Source of the DNA: DASQHL01 sp963843685
GTDB lineage: Bacteria; Chloroflexota; Dehalococcoidia; DSTF01; JACRBR01
Direction: 5' to 3'
DNA: 64,000 bases
Assembly: GCA_963843685.1 (NCBI GenBank)
Contig: CAWJLO010000010.1
Span: 620,001 to 684,000, forward strand
The notes under the pieces were generated by a model. That model ran no database searches. It was not told where the DNA came from and worked only from the letters and a program-made list of their open reading frames with translations. A program made the position numbers and the translations under genes. Positions 36,419-44,701 of the stretch are shown here, in pieces (positions within the stretch are counted from its first letter, which is position 1; each line of letters starts with the position of its first letter).

Positions 36419-36805
36419 GTGCCTGACGCGGAAACGCACGACCGCGCGTACATGCAGGCGCGTCTCCATGAGGAGATAGCCCGCGGGCGACGGTACGGTT
36501 GCCGGTTCGCGCTCCTGCTCTTCGAGGCGCTCCCGTCCGCTGACGGTCTGGCTGTACGCAAGAAGGTGGAGTACGCGCTCGCCGCCATTACGACGAGCGT
36601 ACGGCCGTCGGACGTTGTTGCGCGGGTCTTCGAAGACGCCGTCATGGTCTTGCTGGTCGAGACGGACCCTCGCGGCGCCCGCGACGCGCTCATTCGCATC
36701 CGCAGCCGCGTCGCCCGGCAGGCGGGCAACTGGCAGGTGACGACGTACACATATCCGGAGCACGAGCAGGCGATCGAGCAACTGCCGGTGCTGGCCGCGG
36801 CCTAG
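36419..36805 (+). CDS. Degenerate GGDEF-like domain protein
   Basis: A 128-residue single-domain protein. The pattern R-Y-G-C-R-F-A-L-L-L-F-E, then R-P-S-D-V-V-A-R-V-F-E-D-A-V-M-V-L-L, follows the order of a GGDEF domain, where D-x-x-A-R-x-G-G-D-E-F-x-V-L is expected. The G-G-D-E-F site is replaced by F-E-D-A-V, so diguanylate cyclase activity is unlikely. GTG 36419 follows AGGGAG by 7 nt; ATG 36386 is an in-frame alternative with a poorer site. It diverges from the usp operon. Confidence 0.6.
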   Translation: MPDAETHDRAYMQARLHEEIARGRRYGCRFALLLFEALPSADGLAVRKKVEYALAAITTSVRPSDVVARVFEDAVMVLLVETDPRGARDALIRIRSRVARQAGNWQVTTYTYPEHEQAIEQLPVLAAA

Positions 36806-36811
36806 CCGTCG

Positions 36812-38308
36812 TTACTCGATCTTCCAGGCCGTTCCTTCAGGGCCATCTTCCAGTTGGATGCCGATGCCGGCCAGACCCTGTCGAACGCCATCGGCCAGCT
36901 GCCACTGCTTCGCCGCACGCAACTGCCTCCGCAGTTCGACCACTGCGTCCACCGAAGCCGGCGGCACCGAGCCGCCCGTGCCGTTGGGCAGCAGCGTCGC
37001 AACTTGCTTCTCCAGGTCGGCAAGATCGGCCGCCGCCAGGTCGCTCTGGAGCTGGCGGGCGAACTCGGTAAAGGACGCGGCGTCGATCGAGCGCTCGCTA
37101 TGCTCGAGTCGTAGCCCCAACACTCCTGCCAGTTCCAGGAGCAGTGCGCGTGCGGCGCCAGCCCCGAGATGCTCGTCGTGCGCTCGATTCACCGCCTTCG
37201 CCAGATCGAACAAGACGGCGAGAGCTTGAGGTGTGTTGAGATCCTCGTCCATCGCCGTGATGAAGCGATCGCGGTATGCGTCCAGCTCAATCCCGCTCTC
37301 CGCTCCTCCGTCATCGGACGAGCGCGCGGCGGTGCGGAGCCGATCCGCGCCATGCTTCGCCGCCTCAAGCGTGTCCTCGCTGAAGGTAAGCGGCTTGCGA
37401 TAGTGCGACGTCAGCACCCAGAGCCGCAGTCCGTCTCCCCCGACCTTATTGAGCCCATCGCGGATCGTGATGAAGTTGCCCAGCGACTTGCTCATCTTCT
37501 CTTCGCCCATCTTCACCCAGGCGTTGTGCAGCCAGTATCGGACAAAGGGAATCTCGCCCGTGTACGCCTCGGTCTGGGCGATCTCGTTCTCGTGGTGAGG
37601 GAAGATCAGATCCTCGCCGCCGCCGTGGAGATCGATGCTCGAACCCAGATAGCGCAAAGACATGGCCGAACACTCGATGTGCCAGCCCGGGCGACCCTTG
37701 CCCCACGGGCTGTCCCACGAGGGCTCGCCGGCTTTGGCTCCCTTCCACAGCGCGAAGTCAGCCGCGTTCTCCTTCTGCTCGCCCGACTCGACGCGGGCGC
37801 CCGCCAGGAGGGACTCCTGGGTGCGGTGCGAGAGCTTGCCGTAGTCTTCCTTCGCTGAAACGCGATAGTAGACATCCGACCACTCGCTCTGCGGAGACGT
37901 CGCCTCGTACGCGTAGCCCTTGGCGATGAGGCCTTCGATGATCTTGATCATGCCCTCGACCTCGCGCGTCGCATACGGGTAGACGTCCGCAGGCAGCACG
38001 TTTAGGTCGCGCATGTCGTCCATGTACATGCCGATGTATTTCTCCACGAGTGCATCTGTCGTGATCTTCAGCCGATTTGCGCGCTCAATGATCCGATCGT
38101 CGATATCCGTGAAGTTTTGGACGTGCTTGACACGATGGCCGCGCCACGTCAGGTAGCGCTTGACCACATCGAAGACTATGTAGCTCATAGCGTGACCGAT
38201 GTGAGACTCGTCGTATGGCGTAATGCCGCACACGTACATCGTCACAACGTCGCCCGCGGGCTCAAACGGTTCGAGCTGGCGTGTCAGCGTGTTGGTGAAG
38301 CGAATCAC
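36812..38308 (-). CDS. cysS: Cysteinyl-tRNA synthetase
   Basis: A 498-residue class I synthetase. The HIGH motif is at residues 36-39 (E-S-H-I-G-H-A), preceded by zinc ligand C27 (Y-V-C-G-I-T); other zinc ligands are in W-H-I-E-C-S and P-H-H-E-N-E. The signature K-M-S-K-S-L-G-N follows. It charges tRNA-Cys in the cytoplasm. The length is slightly above the usual 460 or so because of small insertions. GTG 38308 overlaps the cysE stop by 4 nt, so cysteine synthesis and charging are coupled, an arrangement known in other bacteria. Confidence 0.95.
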   Translation of the reverse strand: MIRFTNTLTRQLEPFEPAGDVVTMYVCGITPYDESHIGHAMSYIVFDVVKRYLTWRGHRVKHVQNFTDIDDRIIERANRLKITTDALVEKYIGMYMDDMRDLNVLPADVYPYATREVEGMIKIIEGLIAKGYAYEATSPQSEWSDVYYRVSAKEDYGKLSHRTQESLLAGARVESGEQKENAADFALWKGAKAGEPSWDSPWGKGRPGWHIECSAMSLRYLGSSIDLHGGGEDLIFPHHENEIAQTEAYTGEIPFVRYWLHNAWVKMGEEKMSKSLGNFITIRDGLNKVGGDGLRLWVLTSHYRKPLTFSEDTLEAAKHGADRLRTAARSSDDGGAESGIELDAYRDRFITAMDEDLNTPQALAVLFDLAKAVNRAHDEHLGAGAARALLLELAGVLGLRLEHSERSIDAASFTEFARQLQSDLAAADLADLEKQVATLLPNGTGGSVPPASVDAVVELRRQLRAAKQWQLADGVRQGLAGIGIQLEDGPEGTAWKIE

Positions 38309-39066
38309 CCGCCGATAGCCTCCTTGCCGGACACGGCCTCGTGCGCCGTTTCACCGTCGCGATTCCTGTGGAGATGCACCGGCTCGCCGGCGTCGCGCTC
38401 GCTCTCCGGAGCGCGGCCACTGAGAGCCTCCAGGCGGTCCTGGAGCGCTCGTATGCGGCCGTCGAGCCGTTCGATGTGCCGCTCCAGCCCGTCGATGCGA
38501 TCCCACTCCGGGTCGGGCAGCTTCGTGATCGTATCGCCGCCCGGATCGTGGTACGCCACGACGTGGCCAGGCACACCGACGACCGTGGCGTTTGCGGGCA
38601 CGTTCGTGACGACAACAGAGCCGGCGCCGATACGAGCGTGGTCGCCAACTTCGACCGCCCCGATCAACTTGGCCCCGGCACCGACGGTCACCGCGTTGCC
38701 GAGCGTCGGGTGGCGCTTGGTACGGTGCAGACTCGTACCGCCGAGTGTCACGCCCTGAAGGATGTGGCAGTCATCTCCGATCTCCGCCGTCTCTCCTATG
38801 ACGACACCCATCCCATGATCGATGAACAAGCCTTCGCCGATCGTCGCGCCGGGATGGATCTCGATTCCCGTGATGAACCTGCTGAAGTTCGAAATCGCGC
38901 GCGGGAGGACGGGTACGCCCGCCTTGTGAAGCGTGTGCGCCAGGCGGTGCAGCTCGCGCGCATGGAAGCCGGGATAAGCAAGCACGACCTCGAGTGCGGT
39001 TCGGGCCGCCGGGTCGCGCTCGCGGATCGCGCGGATGTCACGATTGATTGATCTCAGCACAGACAT
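38305..39066 (-). CDS. cysE: Serine O-acetyltransferase
   Basis: A 253-residue CysE. It has the N-terminal helical part (A-Y-P-G-F-H-A-R-E-L-H-R-L-A-H) and the left-handed hexapeptide helix with I-E-I-H-P-G-A-T-I-G-E-G, D-H-G-M-G-V-V-I-G-E-T and G-V-T-L-G-G-T-S, where His and Asp do catalysis. It makes O-acetylserine for cysteine. The C-terminus carries an extra helical and polar tail of about 75 residues beyond the usual end of short CysE proteins (P-D-P-E-W-D-R-I-D-G-L-E-R-H). ATG 39066 follows GGAGGAGG. No T-box was found in its leader. Confidence 0.93.
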   Translation of the reverse strand: MSVLRSINRDIRAIRERDPAARTALEVVLAYPGFHARELHRLAHTLHKAGVPVLPRAISNFSRFITGIEIHPGATIGEGLFIDHGMGVVIGETAEIGDDCHILQGVTLGGTSLHRTKRHPTLGNAVTVGAGAKLIGAVEVGDHARIGAGSVVVTNVPANATVVGVPGHVVAYHDPGGDTITKLPDPEWDRIDGLERHIERLDGRIRALQDRLEALSGRAPESERDAGEPVHLHRNRDGETAHEAVSGKEAIGG

Positions 39067-39250
39067 GAGGACGGGGCCTCCTCCTATCTTCCCTGGTACC
39101 GGTCAGCGGGGCGTCCCCTAGAGGGTGCGCCCCCACGGACAACAGCACCGCGCCCGCCCCCGTGCGGAGGCGCCGAGCGCAAATTCGGGGAAGGAAGCCC
39201 TCGCCACGTGGAGACTCCGATACAGGTCACTCCGGCCGCCGCGTTATCGT

Positions 39251-39718
39251 CTACTGTAACAGCACCGTCGCGAAGGCGGCAATCCCGTCACCACGCCCCG
39301 TAAACCCAAGTCGATCCGTCGTCGTGGCCTTGACACTGACGCGATCCAGATCGAGCTCGAGAACCTGCGCGATCGCCTGTCGCATCGCGGCCACGTCCGG
39401 TGCCAGGCGTGGTTCCTCCGCGACCACAACCGTGTCGACGTTTTCGATAGCGTGGCCCGCGTCGCGAACCTTCGCGTGCGCCAGCGCGAGCAGCTTGAGG
39501 CTGTCCGCGTCCTTCCATCGGTTCTCGGAGGATGGGAACATCACGCCGATGTCGCCCAGCGCGGCCGCGCCGAGGAGCGCATCGATCACCGCGTGCAAGA
39601 GCACGTCTCCGTCGGAGTGCCCCGCCAGTCCGCGCGAGTGGGGGATGGGAACCCCTCCGAGCACGAGGGGCCGGCCATCGGCAAAGGCGTGCACGTCGAC
39701 CCCTTGTCCGATCCGCAT
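39251..39718 (-). CDS. ispF: 2-C-methyl-D-erythritol 2,4-cyclodiphosphate synthase
   Basis: A 155-residue IspF, the MEP-pathway enzyme forming the cyclodiphosphate on the way to isoprenoids. Metal ligands are visible in G-V-D-V-H-A-F (residues 6-12) and G-H-S-D-G-D-V-L-L-H-A. A-L-G-D-I-G and the terminal G-F-T-G-R-G-D-G-I-A-A are typical. The usual F-P-D-T-D segment reads F-P-S-S-E-N, a minor variation. No ispD is adjacent. Start ATG 39718 is preceded by TAGAAT with a 6-nt gap. Confidence 0.94.
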   Translation of the reverse strand: MRIGQGVDVHAFADGRPLVLGGVPIPHSRGLAGHSDGDVLLHAVIDALLGAAALGDIGVMFPSSENRWKDADSLKLLALAHAKVRDAGHAIENVDTVVVAEEPRLAPDVAAMRQAIAQVLELDLDRVSVKATTTDRLGFTGRGDGIAAFATVLLQ

Positions 39719-39724
39719 GGGCCG

Positions 39725-39730
39725 ATTCTA
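39725..39730 (-). promoter_or_regulatory. -10 hexamer TAGAAT of a leaderless ispF promoter
   Basis: TAGAAT on the minus strand ends 6 nt before ATG 39718. There is no ribosome binding site and no good -35. Confidence 0.5.
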
Positions 39731-39803
39731 CTGGACGAAGACCGCAGGCACAGGAAACGAATTCGTGTCGGGCTGTCCCCGTCGGCTATGATGCCGGTCG
39801 GTC

Positions 39804-40898
39804 ATGGACGACATCGAGGCCTACGGCCAACTCCGCGAGCGACCCGCAGCCCCGGCGACGGCACCTCCGCTCGTTCAGGCGCCGCCCAAGCCCAAACGAA
39901 CGCACTGGATCCGCAACGGACTGCTGCTTATCGCCGCCTATCTCGTCCTAGCTGTCGGCACGACGGTCCAACCCATCGGTGTCCCGTTCCTTTCGGCGCG
40001 CGTCTCCGTACCATTTCCCGGTGGCGCCCCACTTCTTTTCGGTCTGCCGGACCGGCCGTTCACGGTGCTGGTGATCGGTCTGGATCGTCGGCCGAGCGAG
40101 ACGGGCCCGAGCCGCACGGACACGATTCTGCTCGTCCGGATCGACCCCCACAGCCACAAGGCCGCCTTCCTGAGCATCCCGCGCGATGCGCTGATGGAGG
40201 TGCCCCTTTCGGACGGCAGCTACACGCAGGATCGGATTAACACCGCATTTGTATACAACTGGTCATCGAAGGACAGTGGTGCCGCGCCGAAGGCGCTCGA
40301 GCAGACGATCGAGCACAACCTCGGAATATCAATCGACCACTACGTCATCTTCGACCAGCGATCGGCGGAGGGGCTTATCGATGCCATGGGTGGCGTGACC
40401 ATCGACAATCCGAAGGCCTTTGGACAGGACGACTACTCGGACGACGATGTGCACGTCGTGCCGCAGTACTTCCCTCAGGGAACACTATCGCTCGACGGGT
40501 ATCAGGCCGTAGCCTACGGCCGCATCCGTCAGGGTTCATCCGACTTCGACCGCATTCAGCGTCAGCAACGCGTGGCGTCCGCCTTGATTCACCAGGCCGA
40601 GTCGCCGCTCTCGCTGGCCCACCTCCCCTCAGCCTACAGCGCGTACCGGAAGACGGTCACCACCGACATGGGCTTGCGGCAGTCGGCGGGCGTGCTTTCG
40701 CTGCTCAAGGGCGTCTCCGACCATAACCTCAAGACACGTTCGCTCGGCGACGCGTCGGTGTCATGCCAGACCTGCACCGCGTCAATTCAGCTGCTGGATC
40801 CCACGAAGACGGAGCAGATCATCGAGGACGCCTTCGGCGACCACGCCGCCGGCGTGCGAGCAGCCGAACTGTTGGTTGCCGCGGGCGTCACGCCGTAG
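39804..40898 (+). CDS. LytR-CpsA-Psr (LCP) family protein
   Basis: A 364-residue membrane-anchored LCP enzyme: a cytoplasmic Pro-rich start, one membrane helix (about 37-55), then the LCP domain with F-T-V-L-V-I-G-L-D-R-R, R-T-D-T-I-L-L-V-R-I-D, I-P-R-D-A, and Y-G-R-I-R-Q-G-S-S-D-F-D-R-I-Q-R-Q-Q-R-V. LCP proteins attach polymers such as polysaccharide to peptidoglycan outside the membrane. A TATGAT hexamer ends 11 nt before ATG 39804, so the leader would be only a few bases. It precedes the gene at 40913 by 14 nt. Confidence 0.9.
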   Translation: MDDIEAYGQLRERPAAPATAPPLVQAPPKPKRTHWIRNGLLLIAAYLVLAVGTTVQPIGVPFLSARVSVPFPGGAPLLFGLPDRPFTVLVIGLDRRPSETGPSRTDTILLVRIDPHSHKAAFLSIPRDALMEVPLSDGSYTQDRINTAFVYNWSSKDSGAAPKALEQTIEHNLGISIDHYVIFDQRSAEGLIDAMGGVTIDNPKAFGQDDYSDDDVHVVPQYFPQGTLSLDGYQAVAYGRIRQGSSDFDRIQRQQRVASALIHQAESPLSLAHLPSAYSAYRKTVTTDMGLRQSAGVLSLLKGVSDHNLKTRSLGDASVSCQTCTASIQLLDPTKTEQIIEDAFGDHAAGVRAAELLVAAGVTP

Positions 40899-40912
40899 CG
40901 AAGGAGGGGAGG

Positions 40913-41326
40913 ATGAGCGACGGATTGGCGCCGGACTTCGTGATCCTGGCGGATGCCGCGCAGGTGCAGGGGGACAAGCTGTATCTCCTGGGCGGCGGCT
41001 GGACGATGATCTGGGTGAAGGAGTTTCCCGCCCAACACCAGATGGCCGTCGCCGCCGGCATTTTGGTGCCCTGGTTGGAGACGAACGCGAAACACAACTT
41101 CCGGATTCTGGTGCGCGCCGAAGACGGCGCCACGTTTACCGACGTCGGCGGCGAGTTTGAGCAAGGTAGGCCACCGGGGCTCCCGCCCGGGACCACGCAG
41201 CGCGTGATGTTCACAGTGAACATGGGCATCCGCATCGAGCGGCCGGTCGAAGCCGCAGCCGAACTGTGGATCGACGGGGCGCTCGCCCGATCGGTGCCGT
41301 TTCGCATCGTCGAGACACCCCGTTAG
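40913..41326 (+). CDS. DUF6941-like conserved protein
   Basis: A 137-residue cytoplasmic protein of a conserved unknown family: F-V-I-L-A-D-A-A-Q-V-Q-G-D-K-L-Y-L-L-G-G-G-W at the start, a beta-sandwich-like pattern in the middle, and V-E-A-A-A-E-L-W-I-D-G near the end. The family assignment to DUF6941 is from memory of this Y-L-L-G-G-G-W pattern. ATG 40913 is preceded by a strong GGAGGGGAGG. It follows the LCP gene closely, in the same direction. Confidence 0.65.
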   Translation: MSDGLAPDFVILADAAQVQGDKLYLLGGGWTMIWVKEFPAQHQMAVAAGILVPWLETNAKHNFRILVRAEDGATFTDVGGEFEQGRPPGLPPGTTQRVMFTVNMGIRIERPVEAAAELWIDGALARSVPFRIVETPR

Positions 41327-41336
41327 CGGCGGGATC

Positions 41337-42065
41337 CTATACTCGGACGCTGCGCGCCTGTGCTACGAGTGCGGCGAAGAGACGCCGCATCACCGGGGCG
41401 AACGCTGGCCGCTCCGGCTCCGGGCGTTCGGGGTGCCATTGGACGCTCACGACCCAGCGGTGATGCGCGCTCTCGCTCGCCTCGACCAGATCGATGCCAT
41501 GCTCATCGGCGAACGCCACCGGACGCAGGCCAGACGCGAGGTCCGGCTGGCGCACCGCCTGATGGTGCCGCGAGTTGATCTCAAGCGACTCCGTGCCCAA
41601 CACCGCCTGCAGACGGCTACCCGGCAGCAGCCGCACGTCGTGCCAGCGCGATGGGTACCCTTCGCTTCGGTAATCTGCCCGATGCTCGCCACTTTCGATG
41701 TGCTGGAGCAGCGAGCCTCCGAATCCCACGTTCATTAGCTGGTGGCCGCGACAAATTGCGAGGACCGGGATGTCGCGGTGCAGAGCCGCTTCCAGGTACG
41801 CCAGCTCCATGGCATCACGGTCGGGCGAAGTCTCCTTCACCTTCACGTGACGCTCGCTGGCGTAGCGCAGCGGGTCGACGTCGATGCCGCCCGTGAGCAC
41901 CAGCGCATCGAGCGAGGGCGCGAGCTCCGCCGTGCGGGTCGCCGCTGTCTCTTCGAGATCGACGACCTCCCCACCCGCCTCCTGGACGCGCGACCAGTAT
42001 CTGTCGACGGCTTCGCCGGGGACGTCCTCCCACCGTGTCACGCCGATGCGCGGGCCTTCGCTCAT
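41337..42065 (-). CDS. Gamma-glutamyl-gamma-aminobutyrate hydrolase family protein (peptidase C26)
   Basis: A 242-residue class I glutamine-amidotransferase-like hydrolase. Features are L-V-L-T-G-G-I-D-V-D-P, the nucleophile elbow I-C-R-G-H-Q with the catalytic Cys, N-S-R-H-H-Q-A-V, and V-Q-W-H-P-E with the His-Glu pair. PuuD-type enzymes cleave gamma-glutamyl amides, for example in putrescine breakdown. It faces the DUF6941 gene tail to tail with a 10-nt gap. ATG 42065 follows GGAGAG. Confidence 0.88.
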   Translation of the reverse strand: MSEGPRIGVTRWEDVPGEAVDRYWSRVQEAGGEVVDLEETAATRTAELAPSLDALVLTGGIDVDPLRYASERHVKVKETSPDRDAMELAYLEAALHRDIPVLAICRGHQLMNVGFGGSLLQHIESGEHRADYRSEGYPSRWHDVRLLPGSRLQAVLGTESLEINSRHHQAVRQPDLASGLRPVAFADEHGIDLVEASESAHHRWVVSVQWHPERPEPERPAFAPVMRRLFAALVAQARSVRV

Positions 42066-42164
42066 CGTCTCTCCTGCAACCGCCAGAGCTTCAGGCTAGC
42101 ATGCGCCGCGGCGAGACGGGGTGCCCGCGCTTCGTTCATGATTCGCGCTCGGCGGTAGCTCGAT

Positions 42165-43001
42165 CTACTCGTCGAACTCGGGTTCGTCCGCATCCTCGGT
42201 GCGCGCAACGTCGAAGATGTTCACGTCACGCGGTTCGGCATCGGCCTCAGCCTCGGAGTCACCTTCTTCCCACTCTTCCCCGTCATCGCTGACTTCGTCG
42301 TCGTCGTCGAGGTCTGAGCGGACCATGCTCTCCTTCGTGTAGGGCCGCACGACGTCGCCGGCCTTACCCGCGGGGAACGAAAGCCGGCCCACCTGAGTGG
42401 GGTGCTGGAACGTCTCCTTAATAATGACGCGGACGCCGTCGCCACTGACGCCCGCAACGGCTGCGGCGTACTTGTTCCCGCCCGTCATCAGCTTGGTCAG
42501 CCGGAGCGCGAGCTTTGGCTCGACGTCGCTGACGTAGTCGCCGGCCATCGTCTCGACGGTGAGGCGCGATCCGACGCTCTTAAGGGCGACCTCGTCGCCG
42601 GCCGTGAGCGTCCCAATCAGCTTCTTGTTTGGCACCTTCAGCATGGTGACTCCCGTCTTGCCCATCTCCTCGATGAACAGGCTGGTGTCCACCTGCTGCG
42701 CGCGGTCCGGCTCGGCCTTCGCCCGAGCGGTCGCGAGGCGTTCTAGGTTCTTCCGGGCGATCATGTTCGAAGCATCGAGCTCCAGCGCCCTCTGATAGGC
42801 CTCCCGTGCTTCCTTGATCTTGCCGGTCTCTCCCAGCGCCTTGCCGAGACGGTTGTAGGCGTCCGCTTCGTCCGGGAATGCGGCGATGATCGCCCGGTTG
42901 GCCGTGATGGCGTCGTCCCAGCGGCTCTGCATGGCAAACTGGATCGCCTGCTCGGTGCGCACGCGCTTGACGCGAGCCTTGTCTTCTGCCTGGTAGGTCA
43001 T
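42165..43001 (-). CDS. Tetratricopeptide-repeat protein with acidic C-terminus
   Basis: A 278-residue protein. Residues 15-80 form two TPR units (A-I-Q-F-A-M-Q-S-R-W-D-D-A-I and A-Y-N-R-L-G-K-A-L-G-E-T-G-K-I-K-E-A). A basic linker is followed by a central, probably beta-rich domain (K-L-I-G-T-L-T-A-G-D-E-V) and a very acidic D/E-rich tail from residue 228. I know no function for this combination; the acidic end suggests binding to basic proteins or nucleic-acid-binding partners. ATG 43001 has an AGAGGA site. A promoter is visible 46 nt upstream. Confidence 0.75.
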   Translation of the reverse strand: MTYQAEDKARVKRVRTEQAIQFAMQSRWDDAITANRAIIAAFPDEADAYNRLGKALGETGKIKEAREAYQRALELDASNMIARKNLERLATARAKAEPDRAQQVDTSLFIEEMGKTGVTMLKVPNKKLIGTLTAGDEVALKSVGSRLTVETMAGDYVSDVEPKLALRLTKLMTGGNKYAAAVAGVSGDGVRVIIKETFQHPTQVGRLSFPAGKAGDVVRPYTKESMVRSDLDDDDEVSDDGEEWEEGDSEAEADAEPRDVNIFDVARTEDADEPEFDE

Positions 43002-43047
43002 GGATCCTCTGGGTGTAGCCCGGAGTCGGGCGGTTGAGCGTCGGGAG

Positions 43048-43076
43048 ATTGTAGAGCGTTGACGATACCGACACAA
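43048..43076 (-). promoter_or_regulatory. Sigma-70-like promoter of the TPR gene
   Basis: Minus-strand TTGTGT (43071-43076), 17-nt spacer, TACAAT (43048-43053). The start point would be near 43041, leaving a leader of about 40 nt. Confidence 0.55.
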
Positions 43077-43192
43077 GTCACGGTTATCGCCGTGTAGTAT
43101 CGTCCACGGGCGGCACTCCTCCACCGTTATGTGTCAGTAACCTTACGTAGAGCACGCGGGCGAAGATCCTCGCTCCGCCGGGCGGAAGCCCG

Positions 43193-43198
43193 TATATT
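43193..43198 (+). promoter_or_regulatory. -10 hexamer TATATT of a leaderless promoter
   Basis: TATATT ends 6 nt before ATG 43205 of the metallo-hydrolase gene; no ribosome site is present. Confidence 0.5.
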
Positions 43199-43204
43199 CG
43201 TGAC

Positions 43205-43897
43205 ATGAGCGACAGCCCGAACGCCGTCAACGAAATCATCGTGCACGGCATCGTCGTCGGCGCGTTCCAAGAGAACTGCTGGGTGATCGGCAACCGCCGG
43301 ACGGGTGAGGCGATCTGCATCGACCCCGGCGATGAACCGGACGAGATCCTGGCGATGGCCCGCGACATGGGAGTGAAGATCAAGTTCATCGCGAACAGCC
43401 ACGCGCACATCGACCACGTCCTCGGCGTCGGAAAGATCCGTTCGGAAACGGGCGCCAGGTTCCTCCTCCATCCCGGCGACCTGGAATTAGCCCGCTCTAC
43501 CGCCGCCCAGGCGCGAGGATGGATGGGCATCGAGATCGAGAATCCGCCGGACCCCGACGCACTCCTTCACGACCTGGACGAGATCGATGTCGACGGCCTG
43601 AAGCTGCAGGTGCTCCACACACCGGGGCACACGCCGGGCAGCGTCTGCTTCTACGCCAATGGCGCCGTGTTCGCCGGCGACACGCTCTTCCAGGGCTCGA
43701 TCGGACGCACGGACCTGCCGGGTGGAGATCTGGGCCAGGAGATGGCAAGCATCGTCGAGCGGCTCCTCGCGCTTCCCGATGACACGATCGTCCTGCCCGG
43801 GCACATGGACCAGACGACGATCGGCCGCGAACGCCAGCGGAACCCGTTCGTGCGCGTCGAGTTGGAGCGGCGCGCCGAGACCGAGCGCGATGCCTAG
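43205..43897 (+). CDS. MBL-fold metallo-hydrolase (glyoxalase II-like)
   Basis: A 230-residue metallo-beta-lactamase-fold hydrolase: N-S-H-A-H-I-D-H-V-L-G binds the metals, with H-T-P-G-H-T-P-G-S and F-A-G-D-T-L-F further on and L-P-G-H-M near the end (His ligand). Relatives hydrolyse thioesters such as S-lactoylglutathione. The start is supported by the -10 hexamer 6 nt upstream. Its 3' end overlaps modB by 8 nt, so it leads an operon with the transporter genes, though a link in function is not evident. Confidence 0.9.
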   Translation: MSDSPNAVNEIIVHGIVVGAFQENCWVIGNRRTGEAICIDPGDEPDEILAMARDMGVKIKFIANSHAHIDHVLGVGKIRSETGARFLLHPGDLELARSTAAQARGWMGIEIENPPDPDALLHDLDEIDVDGLKLQVLHTPGHTPGSVCFYANGAVFAGDTLFQGSIGRTDLPGGDLGQEMASIVERLLALPDDTIVLPGHMDQTTIGRERQRNPFVRVELERRAETERDA

Positions 43898-44699
43898 GCG
43901 CGCCGCTCCCGGGCTCGGCGGGCTTTTTGCGCCGCCAGCGCTGATCTTCGCCGCGTTCCTCACCGTTCCGCTCGCCGCCCTGGCATGGCGCGCAGCCAGC
44001 AGCGGCGAACTCGCTGACAACGTCACATCGTCGCTGGTGTTGAACGCGCTCAGACTCAGCGCGATCACCAGCACGATCACGCTCGTGGTTGCCATCATGG
44101 TTGGGACGCCGCTGGCGTACCTTCTCGCCCGCCGGCAGTTTGCCGGAAAGATCGTCGTCGACCTGTTGCTCGATCTGCCGATCGTGCTCCCTCCGACCGT
44201 CGCCGGCGTGGCGCTGCTCGTAGCGCTGGGCCGGCGCGGAGTAGTGGGTCAGTGGCTGGACCACGCCGGGATTGACATCGGCTTCACCACAGCCGCAGTT
44301 GTGCTGGCGCAGCTCTTTGTCTCGGCACCGTTCTACGTGCGCACCGCGAAGGCGGGGTTCGAGAGCGTTGATCCGGTGTATGAAGGCGTCGCCTCCACGC
44401 TGGGCGCCTCTCCATTGCGAACGTTCTGGCGAGTCACCCTGCCCCTCGCCTGGCCATCGCTGCTCGCCGGCGCAATCCTGTGCTGGGCCCGCGCGCTCAG
44501 TGAACTGGGTGCCACGCTGATCTTCGCCGGAAGCCTGGAGGGACGGACGCGCACCATGCCGCTCGCGATCATTAACGCGTTCGAGTCGGGACAGTCGATC
44601 GATGTACCGATCGCCCTGTCCGTCATCCTCATCGCGGCCGCTGCGGTCTTGCTGCTCCTGCTGCGCGTGGTGGCGCGGGGCGCGGCCATGCGGGTCTGA
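43890..44699 (+). CDS. modB: Molybdate ABC transporter permease
   Basis: A 269-residue permease with about six membrane helices. The cytoplasmic EAA-like loop is visible as Y-E-G-V-A-S-T-L-G-A-S-P-L-R-T-F-W-R-V-T-L-P. Strand L-L-L-D-L-P-I-V-L-P-P-T-V-A-G is typical of ModB/CysT proteins. It should form the channel for molybdate (tungstate or sulfate are alternatives) with the ATPase that follows. ATG 43890 lies within the end of the hydrolase gene. No substrate-binding gene (modA) is adjacent. Confidence 0.85.
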   Translation: MPRRAAPGLGGLFAPPALIFAAFLTVPLAALAWRAASSGELADNVTSSLVLNALRLSAITSTITLVVAIMVGTPLAYLLARRQFAGKIVVDLLLDLPIVLPPTVAGVALLVALGRRGVVGQWLDHAGIDIGFTTAAVVLAQLFVSAPFYVRTAKAGFESVDPVYEGVASTLGASPLRTFWRVTLPLAWPSLLAGAILCWARALSELGATLIFAGSLEGRTRTMPLAIINAFESGQSIDVPIALSVILIAAAAVLLLLLRVVARGAAMRV

Positions 44700-44701
44700 T
44701 C

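Noticed and set aside
39067..39250. Possible cysteine T-box upstream of cysE
   Set aside because: A GGTACC is present but without the surrounding T-box core or an antiterminator/terminator pair.
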